Source: Antennarius striatus
Lineage: Eukaryota; Chordata; Actinopteri; Lophiiformes; Antennariidae
Length of the DNA stretch: 64,000 nt
Direction: 5' to 3'
NCBI RefSeq assembly: GCF_040054535.1
Contig: NC_090781.1
Location: 11,881,482 to 11,945,481 of the forward strand
The notes beneath the pieces were generated by a model. It worked only from the letters and a program-made list of their open reading frames with translations. It did no database searches and was not told where the DNA came from. Each line of letters starts with the position of its first letter. The first letter of the stretch is position 1. The position numbers and the translations under genes were made by a program. Positions 15,893-26,234 of this stretch are shown here, piece by piece.

Positions 15893-16221
15893 GTTGTGGG
15901 TTTCAAACACAACTTGTCTCGAAAGCTTTTTATCGTATCATCATGGGAGAAACTTTTACATACAGGTGGCCAACCCAGGGAGGGGCGAAAAACCCTAAGC
16001 AATCTGGAATGGGAACATGGAGAAATGCACAGTTAGGGAAAATTCCCCTCCTACCCTCCGCATGGAGTGGCAGTCTCATGACCTGGATGACCTGTGGGAA
16101 AAGGGTGAGCCTGACCGAAGGCGCCACAATCGCTTAAGTTGCGACGGGTGCTTGGTGGTGGCTATACCACGCAGCAGGGGACCAGGTGGGTGCCTGCTCC
16201 CCCGACGAGGGAGAGAGTCCT

Positions 16222-18250
16222 TTAGACAGAGGATAGTTCCTCGTCAATGTCAGAGTCAATGTCCTCGATTTTGACAAGGTTGTAAGCATGGAGGTGGGCA
16301 ACAAACATCCGGCTCACCATGCGTTTAGACATGGGGATCACACAACACGAGCAAAAGGCACATGTCAGGAGGAAGAGGATGACGACGGCGACAAAGGGAA
16401 AGATGAGTTTTACCAGCATCTGGGACCATGTGCCAGAGAAGAGCCAATCGAGCCAGCCGGCTTGGGGGTGAGGGTCCGCGGACATGGCGCGGCGAAGATT
16501 TGTCATGGTACGCATAGCATCGATGATGGTGGAGTTCTCGTCTGGTATGTAGGTACAGCAGGATTCACCGATCATTGCACAGACACCGCCTTGGGGGGCG
16601 AGGCTAAGATCGAGGGCCATCCTGTTTTGGAGAGCCGTGAGACGTATGGCTGTAAGTTCTTTGTTCTGGGCATCATTGAGGGTGATAGAGGCGTTGACAA
16701 AACTTTGAAGGCGATAGTCGATGGTCTCAAGGCGCAACATGTTTTTTCCTACTCCAACGTTGGGAAAAAGGGCTAGGAGGACTTTTTGTCCTGTCGTCCC
16801 ATGTTTGTCTTCCGAGGGGACATCGGATCCCCAGATGGGCTCATGAGGCTTGAAATCCACATATCGGCGTCTTTTGGTGGACATGGGCAGGTCCTCGAGG
16901 GTCAGAAGGTAGGTGTGGTCAGATACGCAAACCGGCGCACAGATGGCAGACGAATTTCGGGGCAGGGCCATGCATACTCTCCAACCGCAGAGCCACCAAA
17001 TCTCGTCCAGGGCGATGGTGGGAGTAGTAGAGGGGATAGAACGGATTGTTTTGCAGTGACTTGGAATGATGGAGCCTTTCAGGTTGGCTCCAGTGATGTT
17101 GACGCACAATTGAAAGCAGGTGCCATTGATACCAGTGCAGTGGTCCAGGTCATTGTGATTGAGAGTCGCTCTAAGACCTAGGGGCGTATCGTTGGTCAGA
17201 CGTGGCAGTGGGGTATACCAAGGTGCGTTTGGGTCTGTGAGGGTGAGACCCAGGGTCTGGTTCAGGATGCTGAGGGAGTGGGTTTCACTGAGTGGGGAAG
17301 CGTAGAGGTGTGGTTAGGACACAGCGTGGGGGAGGATGGAGCAAACATAGCAACCAGACTTGTTGGCTTTGGGCTGTAAGGTTGGCGTACTTCCACCAAA
17401 GGTTGGCGTGGAATGGAGAAGGATGATCGGGGTCGTTCTCATTGTCGTGTATAGTCCATGTAGACCCGAAGTGGCTGGGGTCGTCGTGTGGTAGACGGCC
17501 GGGGCGATGAGTCTTTTAGCTGCTGGGAGGGCGGGGTTGCCTCTGACGACGGAGGGAATGGTTTTAGGTGATAAGACACAGACGCGAATGTGGAATTCTG
17601 GGTCTGGGCCATCTAATGCTGGGCACAGGCTGAATCTGACGCATCCTGGGGTGGTGGGCACAACTGTTATTACTGCGTGGGTGTCATTTGTTGACATCTT
17701 GGGGAGGAGCTGATGGTAGGCTCTGGCGGTTTTCGATACTGCCCATTGGTACTGATTGCCGGAGTGTGTTGGCCAATATGTGTAGAGGAAGACTTCACTC
17801 CATAGTTCCTCGTAGGGCTCTCCTTGGTTGGAGCCATAGTGAACCACTTGAGGACTCCTTGGTGCTCCAGCATACCACTTGAGGACTCCTTGGTGCTCCA
17901 GCATACCAGCAGCAGAAATCGTGGTATTTGGCTACGTCACGTCGTTGTTTATTGGCTTGTTTCCTCCAGGAGTTGCAACGGTAGTAGTAGGTGGTCAGCC
18001 CTTCCAAGGGGATGGTGATCGATGACTTGGTTCCATTGAGGGGTAGGCAGTATGTGTAAGGTTGAACACCTCTATCATAGCTGGTGGTGGTTGGGCATTC
18101 TGTTGCTTTGTACTCGTCCCCCCAGATTTTTGCTTGGATGTTCTGCTGGTTAGTTGGAGTGGCCATCAGGAGTCCAGTGGTTGTTACCAGGAGTTGCTGG
18201 ACCTTCATTGTAATTCTTGGACCTTCTTGCAATGGGACTGGTGTATCCAC
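16222..18250 (-). pseudogene. env: Retroviral env (SU-TM), disrupted
   Basis: Envelope glycoprotein of the provirus. It starts at 18250 inside the end of the integrase frame (46-nt overlap), as is usual for gammaretroviruses. The SU frame runs 18250 to about 17906, shifts by one at a 31-bp tandem duplication (17844-17905), continues to a TAA at 17316-17314, and is then open in the same frame to 16222. The TM half shows a basic RRR cleavage-type site near 16870, a CX6CC motif (CAMIGESCC, about 16555-16590), a membrane segment near 16345-16425 and a short cytoplasmic tail. These two lesions are the only ones found, so env is a recent casualty but not translatable as one protein. Confidence 0.9.
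17844..17905. repeat. Perfect 31-bp tandem duplication within env
   Basis: Unit 17844-17874 is repeated exactly at 17875-17905 (begins ccacttgaggactccttggt). 31 is not a multiple of three, and the frames on either side differ by exactly this amount. Confidence 0.97.
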
Positions 18251-21102
18251 GTGTCTCGTTCAGCAATTTTGACGGCCGTGGGGGTGGTGATCAATACTCT
18301 GTAGGGCCCGTCCCACTTAGGACTTGACCAGTTTTTTCTCTTGATCACCTTAAGCAAGATCAGGTCCCCAGGTCTCAGCAGCTCCTGTGTAGGCGACAGA
18401 GATAAAGAGGAAGGGGGCAGATCATTTGCTCTTTGGATTTCTCTTTTTTCAAAGAGTTTGCACAGCAATTCTGTCAGGGGATCGAGCTGGCCTATTTGTT
18501 CTTGTACCGTTTGACCTTCCAACAGTGGGAGGTTGAATGGTCGGCCGTGTACCGCTTCAAATGGTGTCAGACCTGTGTTTGTGGGTGTGATGCGCATGTA
18601 TGTTTTGACTAAGTCTAAACACTCTGGCCATGGTTTTTTGGTTTCTTCCATAGTTTTGCGGAGTCGCAATTTGACCGTACCGTTTGTTCTTTCAACTAGG
18701 CCTGCACTTTGCGGGTGATACGCACAGTGATGTTTTAGTTCGATGCCAAGGTGTTTACTTATGTTTTGGACAATTTCGTTGACGAAGTGTGTACCATTGT
18801 CGCTACGAATGACGCGTGGTATACCGTGTTCTGGGATGATGTGTTTGCATAAGGCTTTGGCGACTGTGATTGCGTCTGCATGTCTGGATGGGACTAGTTC
18901 GACCCATTTGGTTAGTGTGTCAATCAACACTAGGCAGTACTTGTAGTTTTGGACTGTGTTAAGCTCGATGAAGTCCATGTGGATGATTTCAAATGGGTAG
19001 GAGCTGACTGGATGTTGTCCTCGTTTTGGTCTAACGTTGCCTTGGCTGTTGTGGCGGCAGCATGTGATGCAGTTCCTACAAAAGTTTTTGAAGAAAGTTT
19101 GGAGGCCTTGTGACATATGAAAGGCTTGTTCCACTATTGATATCATCCCTCCTATTGAGACATGGCTTCTGCCATGACTCAGCACAGCAATCGTGTGGAA
19201 CAAGCTGCGGGGAATGCATGGTTTCGTATCTACATGGTAAAGGTCATTGGTGATGGTAGCACCAGACAGCATCCACGAGGTCTTTTCTTTGTCCGGGGCA
19301 GCCGATTGCATGTCTTTGAGGACTTCCAAGGGGATAAATTCAGGAACACGCGGTTTGGAGGCTTGATGGAGGTGCATGGAGATGGCGTGTTTGGCCGCAA
19401 TCTTTGCGGCTGCATCAGCCTTGGCATTGCCTAGGGAGACTGGGTCGGTGCCTCGTCTTGAAGGGCCTCTGTATCCAGTTTTGGGAAGGGGGCAGTCCCG
19501 GGCAAAGTGACCTGCTTTGTTGCAGTTATAGCAGATGTCGTCTTGGGTAGCCATGCGGCGTGGGTAGCGTCTGCGGTCCTGGGTGGGACGGCCTCGGCCT
19601 CTGCTGCGATGGGCGTTTTGGTAGTAAATGCCAGTCGGCGCTGGGAGGTCGATCGTGGTGAGGGCGTCGACTCCTTCCAGGATGGTCATGAGTTTGGCTG
19701 TGGCACCCGAAGCTTTGCGTTTTTGTTGCACCTCAGTGGCATGTGTTGCCCACTGGATGATTTCCTGGACTGTGGCAGTCCTCCAGGTAATGAGGTGTTT
19801 CTGGATGAATCCTCGAATGGTGTCTTGCATGCCATCCATGAGGTGACTCTTAAGTTGGCTTTGGTAAGCACCATTTGGGTTTTGGTCATCTTGGAGGCCG
19901 CTATTGGCTTTAAAGACCTCTTCCAGGCGGGCTCTGTATTCCTCTACAGACTCAGAGGGTTTCTGGCGGCACTGGCGGATCTTGGAGTAGTCTGGGACTT
20001 TTCTGAAGGTTTGTTCCACTCTGTGGAGGACTGCTGCTGTCCTTCCGGCCAGGTCGTCTGAGTCGTGTGGGAGGGAGGAGCCATCGGGTCCGTTCGGGTT
20101 GAAGGGGCCTCGCACTCTGCTCCAGCGATGTCCTAGAGCCATTCTAAGGGTGCTTTCCATTTCTCTGCCGTTGAAGTGGTAGCTAAGAGCCAGGCTGCGG
20201 AAGTTCATTGTCCATTCTGTGGGGTTATTTTCGACGTCCCCAAGGCCCTTGCAGGCTTCGGCACATTCCTGCTGAGTCCATGGGCGGTGCACCAGGATGG
20301 TTGGTGGCTGGCCATCCGGCTGGCCTGTGTAGGCCGGATTTGCAACGGCGAACATGGGGTATTGGGTGACGGCTCCAGTTGTTTGGGCTGGGCTTTCGGG
20401 CCATGAGAGGGGGCCGTCGGCTTTGGGGAGTGGTTGAAACTGTGGGCTGCCTGTGTATGCTGGAGGGCTACTGGTGGCGAAGGGGTTGTTCATTCGTTGG
20501 GGTGAGGTTTGCATGCCCTCTTGTGGCAGCTCAGGATACAAGCGTTCTTGCTGCCTGCGGGCATGGCGGGTGAGGGAGGGTGAGCTATCATCAGGGAGGC
20601 GTGGGTTGGCATTTCTTCGGGGGCGGTTCGTTTGGGTCCGCCCCTCGAGGGTGCTCTGAGGATCTTCCTGTTTCCCATCAGACTTGCTTTGGCTTTCGTG
20701 GCGATCACTTGCTTCAGTCGAGTGTTCGGATGGCTGTTTGGGCATTGTCTCGTAGTCTGGGGAGATGCCCAGCGCAGCCATTGTGGCTGACTGTTTTGCC
20801 TTCTTTTTCTCGTCTTTCTCTTGGATGGCGAGGACTCTTTTTGTGCTTTGTTCGAGCCAAAGTTTGGCCATTTTCAGCTCCTCATCTTTCACATTCATTT
20901 TCTTTCCTTTCCTCAATTTTTCCCTTCGCTCTTCTCGCAATCTTCGGACCAATTCTGTCATTTCCTCAGAGTTCTTCAAACATGGGTCGAATCCATGTTT
21001 CTTGATCCATTTTTCCAGAAATTTACAGGAGTCCGCATGACATTGTTGCATAAAGCGGACGTCAGGTTTGGTTGCAATGTCTTTTGCTTGGGTCTGTCCC
21101 AT
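18205..21102 (-). CDS. gag-pol (deleted): Retroviral Gag joined in frame to RNase H end and integrase
   Basis: One uninterrupted frame of 965 codons from the MGQ start at 21102; the Gly-2 context suits myristoylation. Gag part: coiled, Lys/Glu-rich matrix region, proline-rich segment with PPAY (late domain), capsid, and a CCHC knuckle [14 protein letters not shown] near residue 524. Within about 20-30 residues the frame passes to [16 protein letters not shown], the last helix of RNase H, and then a full integrase. That integrase has a His/Cys zinc region (CRNCITC), D (MDFIEL), D (RSDNGTHF) and E (GLVERTNG) with 35 residues between the last two, and a C-terminal WDGPY motif. Protease and reverse transcriptase are missing entirely. 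The frame extends 38 codons upstream to an ATG at 21216, but MGQ is the better Gag start. Confidence 0.93.
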   Translation of the reverse strand: MGQTQAKDIATKPDVRFMQQCHADSCKFLEKWIKKHGFDPCLKNSEEMTELVRRLREERREKLRKGKKMNVKDEELKMAKLWLEQSTKRVLAIQEKDEKKKAKQSATMAALGISPDYETMPKQPSEHSTEASDRHESQSKSDGKQEDPQSTLEGRTQTNRPRRNANPRLPDDSSPSLTRHARRQQERLYPELPQEGMQTSPQRMNNPFATSSPPAYTGSPQFQPLPKADGPLSWPESPAQTTGAVTQYPMFAVANPAYTGQPDGQPPTILVHRPWTQQECAEACKGLGDVENNPTEWTMNFRSLALSYHFNGREMESTLRMALGHRWSRVRGPFNPNGPDGSSLPHDSDDLAGRTAAVLHRVEQTFRKVPDYSKIRQCRQKPSESVEEYRARLEEVFKANSGLQDDQNPNGAYQSQLKSHLMDGMQDTIRGFIQKHLITWRTATVQEIIQWATHATEVQQKRKASGATAKLMTILEGVDALTTIDLPAPTGIYYQNAHRSRGRGRPTQDRRRYPRRMATQDDICYNCNKAGHFARDCPLPKTGYRGPSRRGTDPVSLGNAKADAAAKIAAKHAISMHLHQASKPRVPEFIPLEVLKDMQSAAPDKEKTSWMLSGATITNDLYHVDTKPCIPRSLFHTIAVLSHGRSHVSIGGMISIVEQAFHMSQGLQTFFKNFCRNCITCCRHNSQGNVRPKRGQHPVSSYPFEIIHMDFIELNTVQNYKYCLVLIDTLTKWVELVPSRHADAITVAKALCKHIIPEHGIPRVIRSDNGTHFVNEIVQNISKHLGIELKHHCAYHPQSAGLVERTNGTVKLRLRKTMEETKKPWPECLDLVKTYMRITPTNTGLTPFEAVHGRPFNLPLLEGQTVQEQIGQLDPLTELLCKLFEKREIQRANDLPPSSLSLSPTQELLRPGDLILLKVIKRKNWSSPKWDGPYRVLITTPTAVKIAERDTWIHQSHCKKVQELQ

Positions 21103-21960
21103 GGTGTAAATGTTTATGTGTATGTGTGTGACTATGTGTGTATGGGTGGCGCCGGCGCGTGAACGGGCGACGCGTGTGAACGGAATAAACGCTTGTCCAC
21201 AGATACAATCTGCCACACAGCACAGAATGGATCCGCTGATCCGATGTTAGTTTATCATTCACTCTTAACTTTCGCGTTTATAGCCAAGCAGTGGACACAT
21301 CGAAGACAGACATGACATGAAACAATGATTTTAACACTTTTGGGTTCGAACCGTTTTATAGTGCACTTTTCCTTCTCTGGGCTTTTAACATATTTTCTGT
21401 GAAGGCTGGACCAACGTTTGATTCTTAAAATTTGGGGTTTCTTTATAGTCGACTCTAGTACGCGGAAACGTTGCACCGAAGACACACTACGTCGGTCTTG
21501 ACGGACTTTTAACGTGTTTTGCCGCGGAATCAGTTTGAGACACCATGGGTTGGTTCCCGGAACTCGACGCGCACAGCCGTGAATGCAGGAAGATTCAGGT
21601 CCTAAGTCAACTCAATAGGTACCCCTTTTTTCCAGCTCTCACGAGTTACTTTACGTGGGAGGGGGCCCGGTCAGTCGTCCCAGACGGACTGAACCTATTA
21701 GGAGCTCTCTTGATTGTTTAAATTGGTATTTTATGGTCCAGCCTTGTAACACAACAAAATTTCACTTGAATTCTTTTTATTCGTTAGATTTTACCTTGTC
21801 TGATATTGCCCTGGTTCGCGGGGGGACCCGTCACCGGAGCTTCTCCTCGGCGCAGGAAGTCGAGTTTGGCCTCCTTCGGAGTGACGAACGTGGTTTGACG
21901 GAATGTGGTTTGGTTTGAGGCCTTCGCGTTCCCGCGTCGATTTGAAGTCCAGGTCTTGGG

Positions 21961-21978
21961 TCCCGGGTTTCGGCACCA
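21961..21978 (-). other. Primer binding site, tRNA-Phe
   Basis: In element sense TGGTGCCGAAACCCGGGA lies 6 nt inside the 5' LTR. Its complement is the 3' end of vertebrate cytosolic tRNA-Phe including CCA, 18 of 18 as I recall that tRNA. Confidence 0.88.
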
Positions 21979-21984
21979 GAGAAA

Positions 21985-22462
21985 TGTTGGGTCTAAATCT
22001 CGAACACTTACTCAAAAACTGTTCTAAGCTAGACCAGGGTTATCAGACAAAGGCACCCAGAGTGGTTTCAAAGTTTTACCAGCTGCAGCAGGGAGAAACA
22101 CAGAAGAGGTGCACTTAACTCTGTGCAATCCGAAGTAGACTCTGACTCTGTCCCACCCGGCTGCTTTCTTTTATTAAAAAATGGATAGAGCAGGGTTAGA
22201 TAAAGACGCGCGCAGGCGCCGTAATAGTTTCGATCACACACAAGGTCAAGAATAAAAAGATGTTTTTCTGCATGTCGGGAGTTAACCTGTGGTTATCTAT
22301 GTTGGAACATTCTCATCGTCATCAAGGTTGCAGCTGTCTGCAGTAGGTGATTAACCGGAACAGGATGTGCTTGTCAGTATATTTGGGTGCAGCACTTCTA
22401 AGGTAGATTATGACACATTAGAAACACACATATACTTCATTTGAATTTTAGCTTATCTTACA
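21985..22462 (-). repeat. 5' LTR of the provirus
   Basis: 478 bp, contains the promoter side in element sense. It differs from the 3' LTR by scattered substitutions and a few short indels (for example extra bases near 22119-22124). Confidence 0.95.
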
Positions 22463-22467
22463 AATAC
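22463..22467. repeat. Provirus target-site duplication, right
   Basis: AATAC, matching 15407-15411. Confidence 0.9.
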
Positions 22468-22806
22468 TTAATCATATTTTCTTTTTTTCACCAATGCAAT
22501 GAACAGTCTGTTTTTCAAAGGACCATTACCCTTCAGGTGAATGATCATATATTTGTAATTTTCTTAAGTTACATAAAAATTTCCAGTTGGACGAGGCACT
22601 TGCACTTCCTAGTTTGCAGAAGAAGAAGAAGTCACATGACCTGACCATAAGACTGATTAAACATTAATATTCTATCCATTCATATAGCTCCTCTATTAAG
22701 CAATATACAGTAAAGTCACAGTATTGTAGGAAAGTAATTTCACATGCAGTTAGCTACTCGGACAATTAAATTGTCAGTACAACATATCAGTAATAATGAT
22801 ACAAAA

Positions 22807-25800
22807 CTACAACTCCTGTTCCACGTGTCGCATCAGGATGTCTCCAATCTAGAAAAAAAGATGTGAAAATGTTATCTCCTGGAGGGTATAAAAAAATCAT
22901 CTGTTTGACCAAAGTTTGGCTGCAATTATCAGTCACCATAAAAAGCAGCTACTTCTATACCAGTAGTCATCAACCTACAAACACCGTGGATTCTGAGCGG
23001 CCGTTCCAGTATTATCTATTACATTTCAATCTATAATCGCCATCTGAGGTCATTTAAATGCCATCACTACTCTAAATACAGAAGTACTATTCCTTAAGAC
23101 TTAACAGATACAATTACAGAACATAAAAAACCACACATAATGAAATAAAATACAGGCACATGTCGTTTTGAGTCGTTCTTGATTATACATCAATTTTAAA
23201 AAAATATGTGGAAAATAAAAATCAAGTTTACGTCATTTCACTCGATGTAACGGCTGTCCACTATAAATGTTGGCTCTTCAAATCACTAGAAACCTGTCAA
23301 AAGCACATGATAATATGCAAACACAGTGGTGCTGCTTGGTGGGGGTTGCGGCAGAAGGGGAACTGCTACAGTCGGATGTGGAGCTGAGCGTTTGCTCGTA
23401 TTTTTGAATGTTCTTAAGTCGTATGTTCATATCTTGAGGACTACCTGAATAGTATTAATGAACATCACAAACCTGCAAATGTGGAGGGGCACTTAAGGCA
23501 TATGTAACTGAATTAGTGACGTCTATTGCTTCCAACACCTGCAGGAGAAAGGAAACATGAAATGATGTGTGCTGCTCATATGGTTAAGTTCCGTTTTATA
23601 GTAGTAATCATCAGCAACTCAAGACATGTAGAAATAATGTCTTTACCGTAGAGTTTGTACTCTCAGCAGCAGCTTTATCAGCATTTCCACCGTAGAACCT
23701 CTCAAAGAAACTTGTCTTTACTTTGGCAGGAGATATACTCTACAAAAATAGAGAAATACAGTTTTAGTTATATCAAGCCCACCTTTGATGGTTCTGCCCA
23801 ATTGGTAAGCTCAGTTGGTAACAAAGTGTATTTTCAACACATTTAGTTTGAAGTTTAAAACACATTTTCATCTTATTTACAGTTGCTTATGAGTATAGTG
23901 AAATCAAGACGAGGGAGATGAGTGTTGAAGATGCGCATATGGAGAGGTGCTGATCAAGCGTTCTCTGGAGAGCTCATTTCAGCAACATTCAGGCAGTTGA
24001 CATTCAAGACCACGGATAAGTTTATGGCAATACATTTAAAATACAGTGTAGTTGGACATTTGGCAGCTGCCTGAAATTTATTAAAAGTATAATCTGGGAG
24101 CTTTATAGTCCTACTGTGACTCTGATGTGACTCTTTGCCTCTCGCAGCTCCTGCCTCAGGCCCTCAGTCAGAGCCGTCATAGCGAACTTGGTGGATGCGT
24201 AGAAATGGCTGTCGGCGTTATTGACGATACGATGTCCACTCATGCTGTGACAAAAGAACACAAAGAATTAGCTACTTGACTGAACAATGGAAAATATGTA
24301 AGTATTATTTGAGTCATGATTTTAATGGAGATTATCAGAAAGAGATCATTGATCTCTTTCTCAGTCTCTTGTTATTTAAGTGTACTGTATATCGCATCTT
24401 TAGGTTTTGTGCCCTGAAGTTAAGCAATCTGAATATGTCCCCTCAGGCTTTTCACTACTTCCTTTGATAATTTATGGACTTGTCCATAAAATAATGCTCA
24501 GCAGACCAATGAGAAATGAAGATTATCAACTGTGGCGCGGGAGTCCATTGCAGTGTTGAAGAAACTGCAACCAAAAGATATTTCACAAGCATTACCATGA
24601 ATAAACTGTACCTGTTAATGTTAATGATGTGACCATCATCAACATTTCTTTCTTTCATTGACTGATATGCTTCACGTGTGCAAATACACAATCCCAGAAT
24701 GTTCACCTATGAAACCAAGCAGTAAAGAGAAAATGTTGTTACTACCTGATAATTAAGATCATATCAAACATTTAACATACTGGCCTGGATATTTTATTTT
24801 TAATATTTAGGTTTTTAATGTAAATCTTTTCCACGTTATTTTTACATACTTGTTTATTTTGTTGCACATGTGGAACAGGGAAAATAACGGTCATTCTGTC
24901 GAAAAATGTGGTTGTGCTAGTTTGAAACATCAACATCCCATCTCCATCAACACGCGTGACCTATTTGAGTGTGAAGCAGTATCGGTAGGGACCCTGTCTA
25001 TTTCAATAATTTTGCTGTATTGAAGACAATTCATAAGTCGTAAAAGTAAGAGGCCAGTTTATCAGGTTGATAACTTCAATTGATGTTTTCGGGTGTTAGC
25101 TATGGTATTTGGTTTTAGCTCATAACTGCAGTTAAACTAAGTAAATAAAAAAAACTAAAACTTTTGTTTCCCTGATTTTTAGCTTTATTGTTGCTAATTT
25201 CATTCTAACTTTAGTTTCTTGTCTTGCTGTGATATTTTAATAAATCTAGAGGCTGAAAACACAGAGGTCTCACATCTAGCATGTTCTTCCAAGCACTGGT
25301 TTGGCCACTTAACAAAGGCTCTGAATGACCACAGCCGGCGTTATTGATGCAAACATCTACACCCTTGTGCTGCTCCTTGATGGCAGCAAACATGGACAGA
25401 ATGTCCTCCTCATCGCTCAGGTCACACTGGAAAGGCACCAAAACACCAGAGAGGCCTTCACTTTGACACTCTGCTGCCAGTTTCTGAAACAGAACCAAAG
25501 ACAGAGACTGCGTTACGATTATGATCAACTTTGTAAAATGGAAGTCATTTACGTTAAACTTTGTCTAACTTACTTCCATAATCCACCCCATCAGACATTC
25601 ATTTGTTCATTAAAAGACAGATGACTTAGGAATTGCATACGCTGAATGCTTTTAGATGTGTATCGAGCTTCAAATCAGATTTAAATTCGGAACAAACCTG
25701 CACTTTTTCGACATTCCTGGCGCATCCCATCACCTTCATTCCGTACCGAACCAGCTCCTTAGCGATGGACTCTCCGATCCCGGAAGAGGCTCCGGTCACC

Positions 25801-25829
25801 AGAGCCACTCTCCCCCTCCAGCGGTCCAT
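22807..25829 (-). CDS. dhrs11: Short-chain dehydrogenase/reductase DHRS11, left copy
   Basis: NADP-dependent cytosolic/secreted-type SDR of the DHRS11 family (reduces keto-steroids and dicarbonyls in mammals). Seven coding exons: 25698-25829, 25274-25483, 24612-24706, 24115-24244, 23647-23739, 23473-23538, 22807-22848. All have GT-AG borders (one GTAGGA donor) and sum to 255 codons plus stop, close to human DHRS11 (260). Visible motifs are the Rossmann TGASSGIGE near residue 13, NNAG, the catalytic serine in NSMSG (formed across the exon 3/4 junction) and YASTK. The usual SPGxVxT segment is SPAKVKT here, an unusual loss of the Pro-Gly pair. Exons 1-2 and the promoter are nearly identical to the right copy; later exons differ clearly. 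The gene appears intact. Confidence 0.93.
23375..23450. mobile_element. Short MITE-like fragment
   Basis: The stretch 'gtatgttcatatcttgagga' resembles the right half of the element at 59168-59268. It lies in the dhrs11 left-copy intron between exon 7 and exon 6. Confidence 0.45.
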
Positions 25830-26234
25830 CAGTCCCTGCGTACTGAAGTCTGAATCGCTCTGCAGCGGGCAGCTACTAGTGTCACGTGAGTTTCACTGAG
25901 GCCACGCCCCCTCGAAAGTCTCGCGAGAGGTTGTGCATCAACAGGTAGAGGACGAGCTCGTGCGCGAATATCTTACACGATTTGGAGGAAGTGCCTGTTT
26001 AAAGTTATTATGTTTTTTATATTATTTATATATGCTATTATGTTTATATATTATCGATATTATATACTGTATATTTCATTTTTTAATGAAGGTTTATATT
26101 CACAAGAAAAGGAAAGAAAAATCTTCGGAATTCTTTCAACCCACTCATTCCTGTCACCTGTGAAGCTGCAGCCACCTGCTGACCTCCAGTCAGGCTCCAC
26201 TTGTTCTATTCTGCAGCTTTCTTGGACTTCCTTG
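25256..26234. repeat. Near-identical 0.98-kb block, left member
   Basis: Matches 29469-30452 with, by eye, four substitutions and one 4-bp indel. It spans dhrs11 exon 2, intron 1, exon 1, promoter and about 300 bp upstream. Identity stops abruptly at both ends. Confidence 0.93.
25883..25928 (-). promoter_or_regulatory. dhrs11 left-copy promoter core: E-box, GC box, TCTCGCGAGA
   Basis: Between 54 and 99 bp upstream of the ATG lie CACGTG (25883-25888, USF/MYC-type E-box), ccacgcccc (25902-25910, KLF/Sp-type) and the palindrome TCTCGCGAGA (25919-25928). That palindrome is a known strong CpG-promoter element bound by BANP. No TATA box is evident. The same set is conserved upstream of the right copy. 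Confidence 0.7.

Larger units (their letters stand above)
15412..22462 (-). mobile_element. Endogenous gammaretrovirus-like provirus, 7.05 kb, internally deleted
   Basis: In its own (minus) sense the order is 5' LTR 22462-21985, primer site 21978-21961, leader, gag joined to integrase 21102-18205, env 18250-16222, polypurine tract 15892-15883, 3' LTR 15882-15412. Both LTRs have TG...CA ends and the flanks carry a 5-bp duplication (AATAC). Gammaretrovirus-like traits are the MGQ-type Gag start, one CCHC knuckle, a PPAY motif, a GPY integrase tail, env overlapping the end of pol, and a CX6CC motif in TM. Protease and reverse transcriptase are absent. The LTRs show roughly 15-20 substitutions plus small indels by eye, so the insertion is not very recent. 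Confidence 0.95.

Noticed and set aside
16288-17181. Plus-strand open frames across the env region
   Set aside because: Shadows of the minus-strand env coding frame.
19507-20061. Plus-strand frame of 184 residues opposite gag
   Set aside because: Antisense shadow of the Gag-integrase frame with no independent features.
25325-25899. Plus-strand frames opposite dhrs11 exons 1-2 (and the same at 29539-30117)
   Set aside because: Antisense shadows; duplicated only because the dhrs11 block is duplicated.
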